Positions 16,640 to 25,884 of a stretch of DNA of 64,000 bases are shown here, piece after piece. Within the stretch, counting starts at the first letter, position 1; every line of letters starts with the position of its first letter. The DNA lies in NCBI RefSeq assembly GCF_006715635.1, contig NZ_VFNP01000001.1, forward strand, positions 186,001 to 250,000, read 5' to 3'. Below the pieces are notes generated by a model. It did not search any database. It had not been told where the DNA came from and worked only from the letters and a program-made list of their open reading frames with translations. The DNA is from Streptomyces sp. SLBN-118 (GTDB taxonomy: Bacteria > Actinomycetota > Actinomycetes > Streptomycetales > Streptomycetaceae). The translations under genes and the position numbers were made by a program.

Positions 16640-17410
16640 TCATGACCCCGCGCGTTCCCAGCCACGGCGCGGAGGGCGGGTGCCGAGCCGGGTGTCGCGG
16701 CTGCGGTAGACGATGTAGGGGCGGGTCAGGTAGCCCAGCGGCGCGGTGAGCATATGGACGAGCCGGGTGAACGGCCAGGCCGCGAACAGCAGCAGGGCGC
16801 TGATCGCGTGCAGTTGGAACAGCACCGGGGCACCGGTCATCAGGTCCGGGTCGGGCTGGAAGTAGAAGATGGACCGGAACCAGGGGGAGATCGTCTCGCG
16901 GTAGTCGTAGCCGCCGCCGACGATGTTCGCGGCCACCGTGGCGGACAGGCCCAGCACGATGGTCACTGTCAGCGAGACGTACATGGCCTTGTCGTTGCGG
17001 GTGGTGGCGGAGAAGACAGGGCCGACGGTGCGGCGCCGGTAGATCAGGATGGCCAGCCCGCCGAGTGTGGCCACGCCCGCGATCGTGCCGAGGACGACCG
17101 CGCCGATGTGGTACGTGTGCTCGCTGACGCCAGCCGCTTCGGTCCAGCTCTTGGGGATGACCAGGCCGCCGATGTGGCCGAGGAGCACGACGAGGATGCC
17201 GAAGTGGAACAGCGGGCTGCCGATACGCAGCAGACGGTTCTCGTAAAGCTGGGAGGAGCGGGTGGTCCAGCCGAACTTGTCGTAGCGGTAGCGCCAGATG
17301 TGGCCGAGGACGAAGACTGCCACCGCGACGTAGGGCAGGGCGACCCACAGCAGGATGCCGTCGGTGCCGACCTCGGCCGCCAGCGTGAGGGGCCGCGCGG
17401 GCGCGGTCAT
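16640..17410 (-). CDS. narI: respiratory nitrate reductase gamma subunit, copy 1
   Basis: The 256-residue membrane protein is the di-heme cytochrome b of NarGHI, passing electrons from menaquinol to NarH. Five membrane segments are visible, among them WVALPYVAVAVFVLGHIW, LFHFGILVVLLGHIGGLVI and FQLHAISALLLFAAWPF. Heme-ligand histidines fit GHIWRYR, LFHFG, LLGHIG and QLHAIS. ATG 17410 overlaps the narJ stop (ATGA), so translation is coupled. It is the last gene of the minus-strand narGHJI-1 operon. Length matches the family, and it is 4 residues shorter than copy 2. Confidence 0.96.
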   Translation of the reverse strand: MTAPARPLTLAAEVGTDGILLWVALPYVAVAVFVLGHIWRYRYDKFGWTTRSSQLYENRLLRIGSPLFHFGILVVLLGHIGGLVIPKSWTEAAGVSEHTYHIGAVVLGTIAGVATLGGLAILIYRRRTVGPVFSATTRNDKAMYVSLTVTIVLGLSATVAANIVGGGYDYRETISPWFRSIFYFQPDPDLMTGAPVLFQLHAISALLLFAAWPFTRLVHMLTAPLGYLTRPYIVYRSRDTRLGTRPPRRGWERAGS

Positions 17411-18078
17411 CGGGGACCTCCTACAACGGGGTCGGGCAGGAACACAGGAGACGCGTACGGGTCGAGGCCGACCTGTTCCTCGGGCGGTCCCTGGGCGGCC
17501 AGGCGCATGACGGCTTCGCGGTCGTCGCCGGCCAGGGCCGGCAGGGTGGCGGAGACGGAGTCCAGGATGTGCGCCCAGGGCGAGCCGTCGTCGTTCAGGG
17601 CCAGGCGCAGCAGTTCCAGGCCGGCACGGTGCTCGGTGAGCAGACGGGCTCCGGTCGCGGGGTCGGTGGCGGCGAACTCGAGGACGACGGCGAGGTGGTC
17701 GGGCAGTTCGTCGTCGCCCAGGCGCCAGCCGGCCGCCGCGTAGGTCTGCTTCAGCCGCAGCAGGCCAATGCCGCGCTTCCTGGTGTCGCCGTGCGCGTAG
17801 TACGTCAGGTACGGGCAGCAGCGTTTGCGGTGGTCGAAGGTGGCCACGTAGGCGGTGGCCAGGTCGGCAGGGGTGGTCTCCTCGGTGTGTGCGGTGAACC
17901 GGAGCAGGGGGCGGGCGACCGGTTCCGGCAGGGTGGCCGCGACCCGGCCGGCAAGGGCCAGGCGCTGCTCGAACTGCTCGTCGGGGTAGGCGAGCAGCAG
18001 GGACTGGGCCTGCCAGGCTGCGGGGTGCCAGTGCTCGGTGCGTCCTGGTCGCGCGGGTTTTCTTTTCGAGGTTTTCAT
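17407..18078 (-). CDS. narJ: nitrate reductase molybdenum cofactor assembly chaperone, copy 1
   Basis: The 223-residue NarJ/NarW-family chaperone binds apo-NarG and holds it for cofactor insertion and membrane attachment. Typical motifs are SLLLAYPDEQFEQRL, YVATFDHRKRCCPYLTYYAHGDTRKRG and DELPDHLAVVLEFAA. It is all helical, with no membrane segment. ATG 18078 overlaps the narH stop by ATGA and the stop overlaps narI the same way. The DH-RKRCCPYLTYY segment replaces the DLRRKSSLYLTYY seen in copy 2. Confidence 0.95.
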   Translation of the reverse strand: MKTSKRKPARPGRTEHWHPAAWQAQSLLLAYPDEQFEQRLALAGRVAATLPEPVARPLLRFTAHTEETTPADLATAYVATFDHRKRCCPYLTYYAHGDTRKRGIGLLRLKQTYAAAGWRLGDDELPDHLAVVLEFAATDPATGARLLTEHRAGLELLRLALNDDGSPWAHILDSVSATLPALAGDDREAVMRLAAQGPPEEQVGLDPYASPVFLPDPVVGGPR

Positions 18079-19781
18079 GGCTTCGGCTCGACCTCCCCGC
18101 CGCTGTTCCCGCCGGCACCGCTGCCGCCGCCGGATGGTTGGTCCGGGAACAGGCCGGGCGGGGCGCCCTTGCCGTCCCAGTTGAGGAGGTTGACGCGGGT
18201 GGCCTTGTCGGTGGGGGTGGCCGGGGTGTCGGAGGTCTGCCGGTCACGCAGGACGTGGAAGTTCTCCACGGCGATCGGGGCGGCGCCGCCGGAGGTCTCG
18301 CCGAAGGGGCCGGAGCCACCCATACCAGGGCCGCCCTCGTAGTCGAGGCTGCACTCGGTGGCGAGCTCTTCGAGTTTGTGAGCCTGTTCTGCGTGTGCGG
18401 GCGGGATGACGTACCGCTCGTCGTACTTGGCCAGGGCCAGCAGCCGGTACATGTCGTACAGCTGCTCCTCGCCCATGCCGACCGCCTCGGGGATGGCGGC
18501 GTCGGGCTCGCGGCCGAGGTTGATGTCGCGCATGTAGGAGCGCATGGCCGCCAGGCGGCGCAGCGCCGCGTCCACGGGGGCCGGGTCGCCTGCGGTGAAC
18601 AGTTGGGCGAGGTAGTCGACGGGGATGCGCAGGGCGTCGACGGCGGCGAAGAGGTTGCGGTGGTTCTCGGCGTCCTCGCCGGTGTCGCGGACTGCGTCGA
18701 CGACCGGTGACAGAGGCGGGATGTACCAGACCATGGGCATGGTGCGGTACTCCGGGTGCAGCGGCAGGGCCACCTTGTAGGTGGTGATCAGGGCGTGGAT
18801 CGGGGAGCGTTGGGCTGCGTCGATCCAGTCGCGGGGGATGCCGGCCTTCTCCGCCTCCCGCGCGACCTGCGGGTCGTTCGGGTCGAGGAAGACGCCGCGC
18901 TGTGCCTCGTACAGATCGGTGTCATCGGGAGTGGATGCCGCTTCCAGTACCTTGTCGGCGTCGTAGAGGACGAGGCCGATATAGCGCAGCCGGCCGACGC
19001 AGGTCTCCGAGCAGACAGTGGGCAGGCCGACCTCGACGCGCGGGAAACAGAAGGTGCACTTCTCGGCCTTGCCGGTGCGGTGGTTGAAGTAGATCTTCTT
19101 GTACGGGCATCCGGTCACGCACATCCGCCAGCCGCGGCAGCGGTCCTGGTCGACCAGGACGATGCCGTCCTCCTCCCGCTTGTAGATCGCGCCGGAGGGG
19201 CAGGAAGCCGCGCAGGACGGGTTGAGGCAGTGCTCGCAGATCCTCGGCAGATAGAACATGAAGGTCTGCTCGAACTCGAACCTGATCTTCTCCGAGACCT
19301 GGTTCAACAGCACGTCCTTCTCGCCGTGGTCGGCCGAGCCGCCGAGGTCGTCGTCCCAGTTCGCCGACCAGGAGATCTTCATGTCCTTGCCGGTGATCAA
19401 CGACTTGGGGCGGGCGACGGGGGTGTGCTCCTGCAGCGGGGCGTTGGTCAGGGTCTCGTAGTCGTAGGTCCAGGGCTGGTAGTAGTCGTCAAGCGTGGGC
19501 AGCACAGGGTTGGAGAAGATCGTGATCAGCTTTTTGAACCGGCCGCCCGACTTCAGTGCCAGTTTCCCGCGCTTGTTGATCTCCCAGCCGCCGCGCCACT
19601 TCTCCTGGTCCTCGTAGCGGCGCGGATAGCCCTGGCCGGGCCGCGTTTCGACGTTGTTGAACCACACGTACTCGACGCCGGTGCGGTTGGTCCACGCCTG
19701 CTTGCAGGTGACCGAGCAGGTGTGGCAGCCGATGCACTTGTCAAGGTTCATTACCATCGCCATCTGGGCCATGACACGCAT
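18075..19781 (-). CDS. narH: respiratory nitrate reductase beta (iron-sulfur) subunit, copy 1
   Basis: The 568-residue protein carries four cysteine groups: CIGCHTCSVTCK, CEHCLNPSCAASCPSGA, CRGWRMCVTGCPYKK and CTFCFPRV..CSETC. The Trp in CRGW marks the [3Fe-4S] cluster; the others bind [4Fe-4S]. It relays electrons from NarI to NarG on the inner membrane face. The start ATG 19781 shares one base with the narG stop (TGATG). It has a C-terminal Gly/Pro-rich extension of about 50 residues (QPSGGGSGAGGNSGGEVEPKP) that copy 2 lacks, explaining the extra length (568 versus 514). Confidence 0.97.
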   Translation of the reverse strand: MRVMAQMAMVMNLDKCIGCHTCSVTCKQAWTNRTGVEYVWFNNVETRPGQGYPRRYEDQEKWRGGWEINKRGKLALKSGGRFKKLITIFSNPVLPTLDDYYQPWTYDYETLTNAPLQEHTPVARPKSLITGKDMKISWSANWDDDLGGSADHGEKDVLLNQVSEKIRFEFEQTFMFYLPRICEHCLNPSCAASCPSGAIYKREEDGIVLVDQDRCRGWRMCVTGCPYKKIYFNHRTGKAEKCTFCFPRVEVGLPTVCSETCVGRLRYIGLVLYDADKVLEAASTPDDTDLYEAQRGVFLDPNDPQVAREAEKAGIPRDWIDAAQRSPIHALITTYKVALPLHPEYRTMPMVWYIPPLSPVVDAVRDTGEDAENHRNLFAAVDALRIPVDYLAQLFTAGDPAPVDAALRRLAAMRSYMRDINLGREPDAAIPEAVGMGEEQLYDMYRLLALAKYDERYVIPPAHAEQAHKLEELATECSLDYEGGPGMGGSGPFGETSGGAAPIAVENFHVLRDRQTSDTPATPTDKATRVNLLNWDGKGAPPGLFPDQPSGGGSGAGGNSGGEVEPKP

Positions 19782-22700
19782 CAGTAGGTCACCTCCTGGT
19801 TGGTGCGGCGCCGGATGACGGTGACCTCGTCGCGCTGATTGCCCGTCGGGCCGAGGTAGTTGAAGGCGTACGACAACTGGGCGTAGCCGCCGATCAGATG
19901 GCTCGGCTTGATCAGCAGGCGGGTCAGGGAGTTGTGGATACCTCCCCGACGGCCGGTGGTCTCCGTGCGGGGCACGTCGATCAGCCGGTCCTGGGCGTGG
20001 TGCATGTAGACCGTGCCTTCCGGCATGCGGTGCGAGACGATCGCGCGGGCGGCGACCACGCCGTTGCGGTTGACCGCCTCGACCCAGTCGTTGTCGTGCA
20101 CTCCGATCTTCGCCGCGTCCTCCTTGCTCATCCAGATGGTCGGTCCGCCCCGGGACAAGGAGAGCATGAACAGGTTGTCCTGGTACTCGGAATGGATCGA
20201 CCACTTGTTGTGCGGCGTCAGATAGCGGACAGTCACGCCGAGTTCGCCCGTCTCGCCGATGCGGGGCTCGTCGAACAGGGCGTTCATGTTCAACGGGGGC
20301 CGGTAGACGGGTAGTTGCTCGCCCAGCGCGGTCATCCAGTCGTGATCGAGATAGAAGTGCTGCCGCCCGGTGAGCGTGTGCCAGGGTTTGAGGCGCTCGA
20401 CGTTGACGGTGAACGGCGAGTATCGGCGCCCGCCCGTCTCCGAACCGGACCACTCCGGGGACGTGATGACGGGCACAGGTGCGGCCTGGGTGTCCGCGAA
20501 GGTGATCTGCTTGCCCTCGTGCTCGGCGGCCAGATCGGCCAGCCGGGTCCCGGTACGCGCCTCCACGGTGTGGAAGCCCTGGGTGGCCAGATGGCCGTTG
20601 GTGGTGCCGGACATCGCGAGGATCGCCTCGCAGGCGTGCACGTCACGGGCGATCGAAGGACGTCCGTCGGCCGCCCCGCCGCGCACGGTGCCGTTCTTGT
20701 GCCGCAGGTACTCCAGCTCCCGCTCCAGCTTGAAGGTGACGCCCTTGGTGGTGGCACCCAGGCTGTCCAGCAGCGGGCCGAGCGCACCCATCTTCTCGGC
20801 CACCGCGCCGTAGTCACGCTCGACCCTGATCAGCTTGGGCATGGTGCGGCCGGGCACGGGCTCGCACTCCCCGGCCTTCCAGTCCCGTACAACTCCGCGC
20901 GGATTGGCCAGTTCGTCCGGGGTGTCGTGCAGCAGCGGGGCGGCGACCACGTCCTTGCGTACGCCCAGGTGGTCGGCGGCCTGACGGCTGAACTCCTTTG
21001 CCAGGGTGTGGAAGGCGTCCCAGTCGGTGCGGGTCTGCCACGGTGGTGCGATCGCCGGGTTGAAGGCGTGCACGAAGGGGTGCATGTCGGTACTGGACAG
21101 GTCGTGCTTCTCGTACCAGGTGGCAGCCGGCAGCACCACATCGGAGAACACCGTGGTGCTGGTCATGCGGAAGTCCAGGGTCAGCAGCAGGTCGAGCTTG
21201 CCCTCGGGGGCCTCCTCCCGCCACACCACATCCCGTGGGCGGGCGTCAGGCGGCGCCTCGGTCGCCCGGACCGCGTGGTCGGTGCCCAGCAGGTGCTTGA
21301 GGAAGTACTCGTTGCCCTTGGCCGAGGAGCCCAGCAGGTTGGCCCGCCAGATGGTCAGCACCCGCGGGAAGTTCTCCGGAGCGTCCGGGTCCTCGCCCGC
21401 GAAGCCCAGTCGCCCCGCCTTGAGCTCCTCCACCACGTGCTCCCCCACGCCGCGCCCTGCCGCCTCGGCCTCGTCGGCCAGATCGAGGGGGTTGCGGTCG
21501 AAGGTCGGATACGAAGGCATCCACCCCATCCGCGCCGACTGCGCGATGACATCCGCCGTGGTCTTGCCGGCGAACGGGCTGCCCGGACCCGCCGCCGCGA
21601 GAGTGTCGGCGGAGAACGGGTCGTAGCGGAACTGGTCGCCGTGCAGGTACCAGTAGGCGGTCTGGATCATCTGCCGGGCCGGACGGTGCCAGTCGGCGGC
21701 GGTCGCGATTGCCGAGTAGCCGGTGATCGGGCGGACCTTCTCCTGGCCGACGTAGTGGGCCCAGCCGCCGCCGTTGACGCCCTGGCAGCCCGTCAGTGTG
21801 GTCAGGGCCAAGAACGCCCGGTAGATGGTGTCGGAGTGGAACCAGTGGTTCGTCCCCGCCCCCATGATGATCATCGAACGGCCGCCGGACTCCTCGGCGT
21901 TCGCGGCGAACTCCCGGGCGATACGGGCCGCACGGTCCGCGTCCACGCCTGTGATCGCCTCCTGCCAGGCCGGGGTGTACGGCACCTCCGCGTCCTCGTA
22001 CGAGGACGGCCACCGGCCGGGCAGCCCTTCGCGGGCCACCCCGTACTGGGCCAGCAGCAGGTCATACACCGTTGTCACCAGCCGCCCGGCCACCCTTCGC
22101 ACCGGCACCCCTCGCCGCAACCGTCCCGACCCGCCGCCGGGGGCGTCGAAGCGGGGCAGGTCGACGGCGACCGGGGCCTCGCCGCCGCCCTCAGCGGACA
22201 GCAGCGGGTCGGTGTCGCCGAGGTCCAGGTTCCATTTCCCGGCGCCGGATTCGCCATAGCGGTCGCCGAGTGTGCCGTTCGGCACCACCGGCTGCCCGGT
22301 AACGGCGTCGAGCAGCACGGTCCGAAACTCCCCGTGCTCGGCCGCAGCAGCCTCGCCCCCGAGGTCGGCGGCGGTCAGGAACTTGCCCGGCGTGTAGGTG
22401 CCCGGCTCGCCCTCTGCCTCGTCGAGAGCAACCAGGAACGGCAGATCCGTGTACTGCTTGATGTAGCCGGTGAAATACGGGGTGGCCCGGTCGACGAAGA
22501 ACTCCCTGAGGATCACATGCCCCATGGCCATCGCCAGGGCACCGTCGGTGCCCGGCTGGGCGGGCAGCCACTCGTCGGCGAACTTCACGTTGTCCGCGTA
22601 GTCCGGCGCCACCGCGACGACCTTCTGTCCCCGGTAGCGGGCCTCGGCCATCCAGTGCGCGTCCGGCGTGCGGGTCACCGGCAGATTGGAGCCCCACATG

Positions 22701-23464
22701 ATCAGGTACCCGGCGTCCCACCAGTCCCCCGACTCCGGTACGTCGGTCTGGTCGCCGAAGACCTGCGGGGAGGCCACCGGCAGGTCGGCGTACCAGTCGT
22801 AGAACGACAGCATCACGCCGCCGAGCAGCGAGTAGAACCGTGCGCCGGCGGCGTGCGAGACCATCGACATCGCCGGGATCGGCGAGAACCCGGCCAGCCG
22901 GTCCGGACCGTACTCCTTGATGGTGTGCACGTGCGCGGCGGCGACCATCTCGGTCGCCTCGTCCCAGCTTGCCCGCACCAGGCCGCCCTTGCCGCGCACC
23001 TGCTTGTAGCGGCGGGCTCGTTCGGGGTCGGAGACGATGTCCGCCCAGGCGGCCACCGGGTCGCCGAGGCGGGCCTTGGCCTCCCGGTACATCTGCAGCA
23101 GCACGCCCCGGACGTACGGGTAGCGCACGCGGGTCGGCGAGTAGGTGTACCAGGAGAAGGCGGCGCCGCGCGGGCAGCCGCGTGGCTCGTACTCGGGGCG
23201 GTCGGGCCCGACCGACGGGTAGTCGGTCTGCTGGGCCTCCCAGGTGATGATGCCGTCCTTGACGTACACCTTCCACGAGCAGGAGCCGGTGCAGTTCACG
23301 CCGTGGGTGGAACGCACCACCTTGTCGTGCGACCAGCGGTCCCGGTAGAACTCGTCCGCCTGCCGGCCGCCCTTACGGTGCAGCGAGCGCAGGTCGTCGG
23401 AGACCTCCGCCCGGGTGAAGAACCGGCGGGAGCGCACCAGGGCCTCCGCCAGATCACTGTCCAT
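19781..23464 (-). CDS. narG: respiratory nitrate reductase alpha (molybdenum) subunit, copy 1
   Basis: The 1227-residue catalytic subunit reduces nitrate to nitrite with a bis-MGD molybdenum centre. The N-terminal [4Fe-4S] motif HGVNCTGSC with its His ligand, the Asp in DWYADLPVASPQVFGDQTDVPES, and molybdopterin-binding stretches such as GAGTNHWFHSDTIYRA are present. There is no twin-arginine signal, so it faces the cytosol. ATG 23464 (MDSDLAEALVRSRRFFTRAE) was preferred over GTG 23497 by family alignment; the binding site is weak for both. It opens the narGHJI-1 operon. No good DevR-like box was found upstream, unlike copy 2, so the two copies may respond to different signals. Confidence 0.97.
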   Translation of the reverse strand: MDSDLAEALVRSRRFFTRAEVSDDLRSLHRKGGRQADEFYRDRWSHDKVVRSTHGVNCTGSCSWKVYVKDGIITWEAQQTDYPSVGPDRPEYEPRGCPRGAAFSWYTYSPTRVRYPYVRGVLLQMYREAKARLGDPVAAWADIVSDPERARRYKQVRGKGGLVRASWDEATEMVAAAHVHTIKEYGPDRLAGFSPIPAMSMVSHAAGARFYSLLGGVMLSFYDWYADLPVASPQVFGDQTDVPESGDWWDAGYLIMWGSNLPVTRTPDAHWMAEARYRGQKVVAVAPDYADNVKFADEWLPAQPGTDGALAMAMGHVILREFFVDRATPYFTGYIKQYTDLPFLVALDEAEGEPGTYTPGKFLTAADLGGEAAAAEHGEFRTVLLDAVTGQPVVPNGTLGDRYGESGAGKWNLDLGDTDPLLSAEGGGEAPVAVDLPRFDAPGGGSGRLRRGVPVRRVAGRLVTTVYDLLLAQYGVAREGLPGRWPSSYEDAEVPYTPAWQEAITGVDADRAARIAREFAANAEESGGRSMIIMGAGTNHWFHSDTIYRAFLALTTLTGCQGVNGGGWAHYVGQEKVRPITGYSAIATAADWHRPARQMIQTAYWYLHGDQFRYDPFSADTLAAAGPGSPFAGKTTADVIAQSARMGWMPSYPTFDRNPLDLADEAEAAGRGVGEHVVEELKAGRLGFAGEDPDAPENFPRVLTIWRANLLGSSAKGNEYFLKHLLGTDHAVRATEAPPDARPRDVVWREEAPEGKLDLLLTLDFRMTSTTVFSDVVLPAATWYEKHDLSSTDMHPFVHAFNPAIAPPWQTRTDWDAFHTLAKEFSRQAADHLGVRKDVVAAPLLHDTPDELANPRGVVRDWKAGECEPVPGRTMPKLIRVERDYGAVAEKMGALGPLLDSLGATTKGVTFKLERELEYLRHKNGTVRGGAADGRPSIARDVHACEAILAMSGTTNGHLATQGFHTVEARTGTRLADLAAEHEGKQITFADTQAAPVPVITSPEWSGSETGGRRYSPFTVNVERLKPWHTLTGRQHFYLDHDWMTALGEQLPVYRPPLNMNALFDEPRIGETGELGVTVRYLTPHNKWSIHSEYQDNLFMLSLSRGGPTIWMSKEDAAKIGVHDNDWVEAVNRNGVVAARAIVSHRMPEGTVYMHHAQDRLIDVPRTETTGRRGGIHNSLTRLLIKPSHLIGGYAQLSYAFNYLGPTGNQRDEVTVIRRRTNQEVTY

Positions 23465-23680
23465 ACCTGCCCGTCCCGGGCTGATCTCCGCGCTCACCGT
23501 GCCACTCCGCCCCGGGCACCGCGGGCCCGTTGGAAATCGTGATCGGTTCCGGCCGCACACGACTCTACGACCGCTGCCCACCCGAAGGTCAACAGCCACA
23601 CCACGGACAATGTGGCCTGGTAGAGATCGTCGGCGTGCAGGGGCGGTCACCCTGACTCCAGAAAGCCATGCCGGCGGCTA

Positions 23681-23715
23681 CCCGCACCCCCGCCCGGAAT
23701 GAGCGGGGGTGCGGG
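23681..23715 (-). terminator. terminator after the narK-hemerythrin operon
   Basis: CCCGCACCCCCGC (23681-23693) pairs perfectly over 13 bp with GCGGGGGTGCGGG (23703-23715) around a 9-base loop. It lies just past the stop of the hemerythrin gene (23758) and before the narG1 promoter region. Confidence 0.85.
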
Positions 23716-23757
23716 CTCTGGTCGGTGTGGACCCGAGAGGACTGGATCGTGGCCCGG

Positions 23758-24234
23758 TCAGGCGGCCGGCCGGGACAGGGCACCGCCCACCTCGGTGCGC
23801 ACAGCCTCAACCGCCTCCCACTCCTCGGTGTTCAGGTTCGCGAGTGCGGCCGGGAAGACGCCGTCCTGCTCCTTGAGGATGTGGTCGCGCAGCATGGCCA
23901 TCACCTCCATCAGCCGGTCCGGCCAGGCCGGGTCCGACGGCGTCGCGCCGTCGGCGGCCTCGCCGAGCACCGACTCGATGCGGCGGTGCTCGGCCTCCAG
24001 GGAGGCGATCTGCTCGGGAAAGTCCCCGGCCAGAGCGGGGAACAGGCCATGCTCCTCGACCTCGGTATGCGGGCCGAGCACTGCCACGATCTCCCGGGCG
24101 ACCTCCGCCATCCGGGCCACCCCGCCCTCTTGGTGGGCGGGGCGGAGGTGGCTGATCAGGCGGACCACCTCGTCGTGCTCACGGGTCAGCTCGTCGATCG
24201 ACGCCAGACACTGGCATCCGCAGTACTCGCACAC
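23758..24234 (-). CDS. hemerythrin HHE-domain protein with N-terminal CxxCxC
   Basis: The 158-residue protein begins VCEYCGCQC, a short cysteine motif, followed by a four-helix HHE cation-binding domain. Candidate di-iron ligands are His in LTREHDEVV, His/Glu in PHTEVEEHGLF, His in EAEHRRIE and His in LRDHILKEQDGVFP. Such proteins bind or sense oxygen or NO. The start is GTG 24234, 47 bases after narK on the same strand, so the two form one operon. A role in oxygen or NO sensing during nitrate respiration is inferred from this linkage. Confidence 0.88.
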   Translation of the reverse strand: MCEYCGCQCLASIDELTREHDEVVRLISHLRPAHQEGGVARMAEVAREIVAVLGPHTEVEEHGLFPALAGDFPEQIASLEAEHRRIESVLGEAADGATPSDPAWPDRLMEVMAMLRDHILKEQDGVFPAALANLNTEEWEAVEAVRTEVGGALSRPAA

Positions 24235-24281
24235 CGGTCTTCTCCGTGTCCTTCGTTCCCCTTGGTTTCGTCCGCTCGCCC

Positions 24282-25562
24282 CTACGCCGTAGTGCCGGCG
24301 GTGCGGTGCTCGCGCCGACCGCCGGTAGGCGGCTTCCGCTTGCCGCCTTCGGCTGCGGCGCGGACACGTGTGAGGGTGAAGGCCAGCGCCGCGGCGGCAA
24401 CGATCGCGAGCAGGGCGAGACCGGCCGCGTACGTCCCGTACTCGCCGTACAGCGAGCCCATGACCAGCGGCGGCAGGAAGCCGCCCAGGCCTCCCGCTGC
24501 GCCGACCACGCCGGTGACCGAGCCGACCTGGTCCGCCGGGGTCCGCAGGGCCACCAGGGCGAAGGTCGCCCCGCTGCCCGCGCCGAGCGCGGCGGCCATG
24601 GCCAGGAAGGCGATGGTCCCCACCGGGGCCAGCGCCGGGGTGAACGACTGCACGACCGCTCCGGCCACGACCACGGCCAGCGAGCCGGCCAGTACCCGGA
24701 CCGGGCCCAGCCGGTCGGACAGCCAGCCGCCGATCGGGCGCATCGTGACCGCCAGCAGCACGAAGCCGGCCATGCGGTTCGCGGCGTCCGCCTGGGTCAG
24801 GCCGTAGCCGGTCTTGAGGTAGGTGGGCAGGTAGACGGAGAAGGCCACGTAACCGCCGAACGCGACCGCGTACAGGGCGGATGCCTGCCAGGTGATTCCG
24901 AGGCGGGCGGTGGCGGCCAGTCGGCGGGCCAGCCGCTCGGTCGGCACGGTGCGGCCGGGGGCGTCGCGCAGCAGCAGCGCGGCGGCCACGACGTACACGG
25001 CCAGGACCGCGGCGGTGATCAGGAACGGGGTCGACATGCTGTTCGCGTCGACCAGCTTCACGGTGGTCAGGGCGCTGATGGCGGTGCCGCCCATGCCGGC
25101 GCCGAAGACGCCGATGGCCAGGCCGCGGCGCTCGGGCGGGAACCAGGCGTTGACGAAGGGCACGCCGACGGCGAAGGCGGTGCCGGCGATGCCGAGGAAG
25201 AACCCGCCGATCAGCAGCGCCGCGAGGGAGGAGTGCCCGGCCAGGCCGAGGTAGAGCACCGGCACGATGGTGACCGCCGACACGATCGGGAACATGATCC
25301 GGCCGCCGAACCGGTCGGTCAGCGCGCCCACCGGAATCCGGCCCAGGGAACCGACCACGACCGGCACCGCCACCAGCAGCGACTGCTCGAACGACGACAG
25401 GTCCAGGCCGTCCTTGAACCGCGGGCCCAGCGGGCTCAGCAGCGCCCACGCCCAGAAGTTCACACCGAAACCGACCGTGGCCAGAGCCAGCATCAGCCAC
25501 GCCCGGCCGACCGGAGCACCTGACGGCGAACTCCCGCTCTTCGACTTCAACGACTGGACCAT
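24282..25562 (-). CDS. narK: NarK-type nitrate/nitrite transporter (MFS)
   Basis: A major facilitator of 426 residues with about 12 membrane segments. The NNP signature GTAFAVGVPFVNAWFPPERR followed by GLAIGVFGAGMGGTA, and the substrate-binding Arg in GSLGRIPVGALTDRFGGR, identify a nitrate/nitrite carrier. ATG 25562 was chosen because AGGAAAGGGA lies 8 bases upstream; an in-frame ATG at 25586 is less likely. A DevR-like box lies 124 bases upstream (25686-25701). It serves the two flanking nar operons and is cotranscribed with the hemerythrin gene. Confidence 0.94.
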   Translation of the reverse strand: MVQSLKSKSGSSPSGAPVGRAWLMLALATVGFGVNFWAWALLSPLGPRFKDGLDLSSFEQSLLVAVPVVVGSLGRIPVGALTDRFGGRIMFPIVSAVTIVPVLYLGLAGHSSLAALLIGGFFLGIAGTAFAVGVPFVNAWFPPERRGLAIGVFGAGMGGTAISALTTVKLVDANSMSTPFLITAAVLAVYVVAAALLLRDAPGRTVPTERLARRLAATARLGITWQASALYAVAFGGYVAFSVYLPTYLKTGYGLTQADAANRMAGFVLLAVTMRPIGGWLSDRLGPVRVLAGSLAVVVAGAVVQSFTPALAPVGTIAFLAMAAALGAGSGATFALVALRTPADQVGSVTGVVGAAGGLGGFLPPLVMGSLYGEYGTYAAGLALLAIVAAAALAFTLTRVRAAAEGGKRKPPTGGRREHRTAGTTA

Positions 25563-25685
25563 GGTGTCCGTCCCTTTCCTCTTCATGGTGGAACAGCGCC
25601 ACCGGGATCACACGCGCACAGCAGGCCCCTTGCCTGCCAGGCGGCGTCCCGTAACCACTGTCCGCATCCGGACTCACCGACGGGA

Positions 25686-25701
25686 TGGGCCATGGGTCCC
25701 T
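25686..25701. promoter_or_regulatory. DevR-like box upstream of narK
   Basis: TGGGCCATGGGTCCCT fits NGGGCCNNNNGKCCCT exactly and differs from the narG2 box (GGGGCCATTGGTCCCT) at two positions. It lies 124 bases before the narK start. Confidence 0.7.
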
Positions 25702-25834
25702 ATCGGCGGACAGCAGGCCCTGGATTCGGGTCCGGCCGTCCCTCCCGGCTCCCACCGCCCCGCGCACCGGGTTGCCGGCCCGGTCTCCGCCAACAGCAGC
25801 CTCGGTCGGAGCTCCCAATGGATCTCTCAAAAGG

Positions 25835-25850
25835 AGGGCCGGTCGGCCCT
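25835..25850. promoter_or_regulatory. DevR-like box upstream of the split-barrel gene
   Basis: AGGGCCGGTCGGCCCT is a palindrome of half-sites AGGGCCG and CGGCCCT and is identical base for base with the copy upstream of devR at 38107. It lies 35 bases before ATG 25885, so a factor bound here would sit near the promoter -35 region or the start of transcription. Confidence 0.8.
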
Positions 25851-25884
25851 ACCCCCTCGCAGCGCCTGCGGGGACCATGGACTG

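Noticed and set aside
20315..23542. A 1075-codon open frame antisense to narG1
   Set aside because: It is the complementary-frame artefact of a long GC-rich gene; narG1 has all catalytic motifs and this frame has none.
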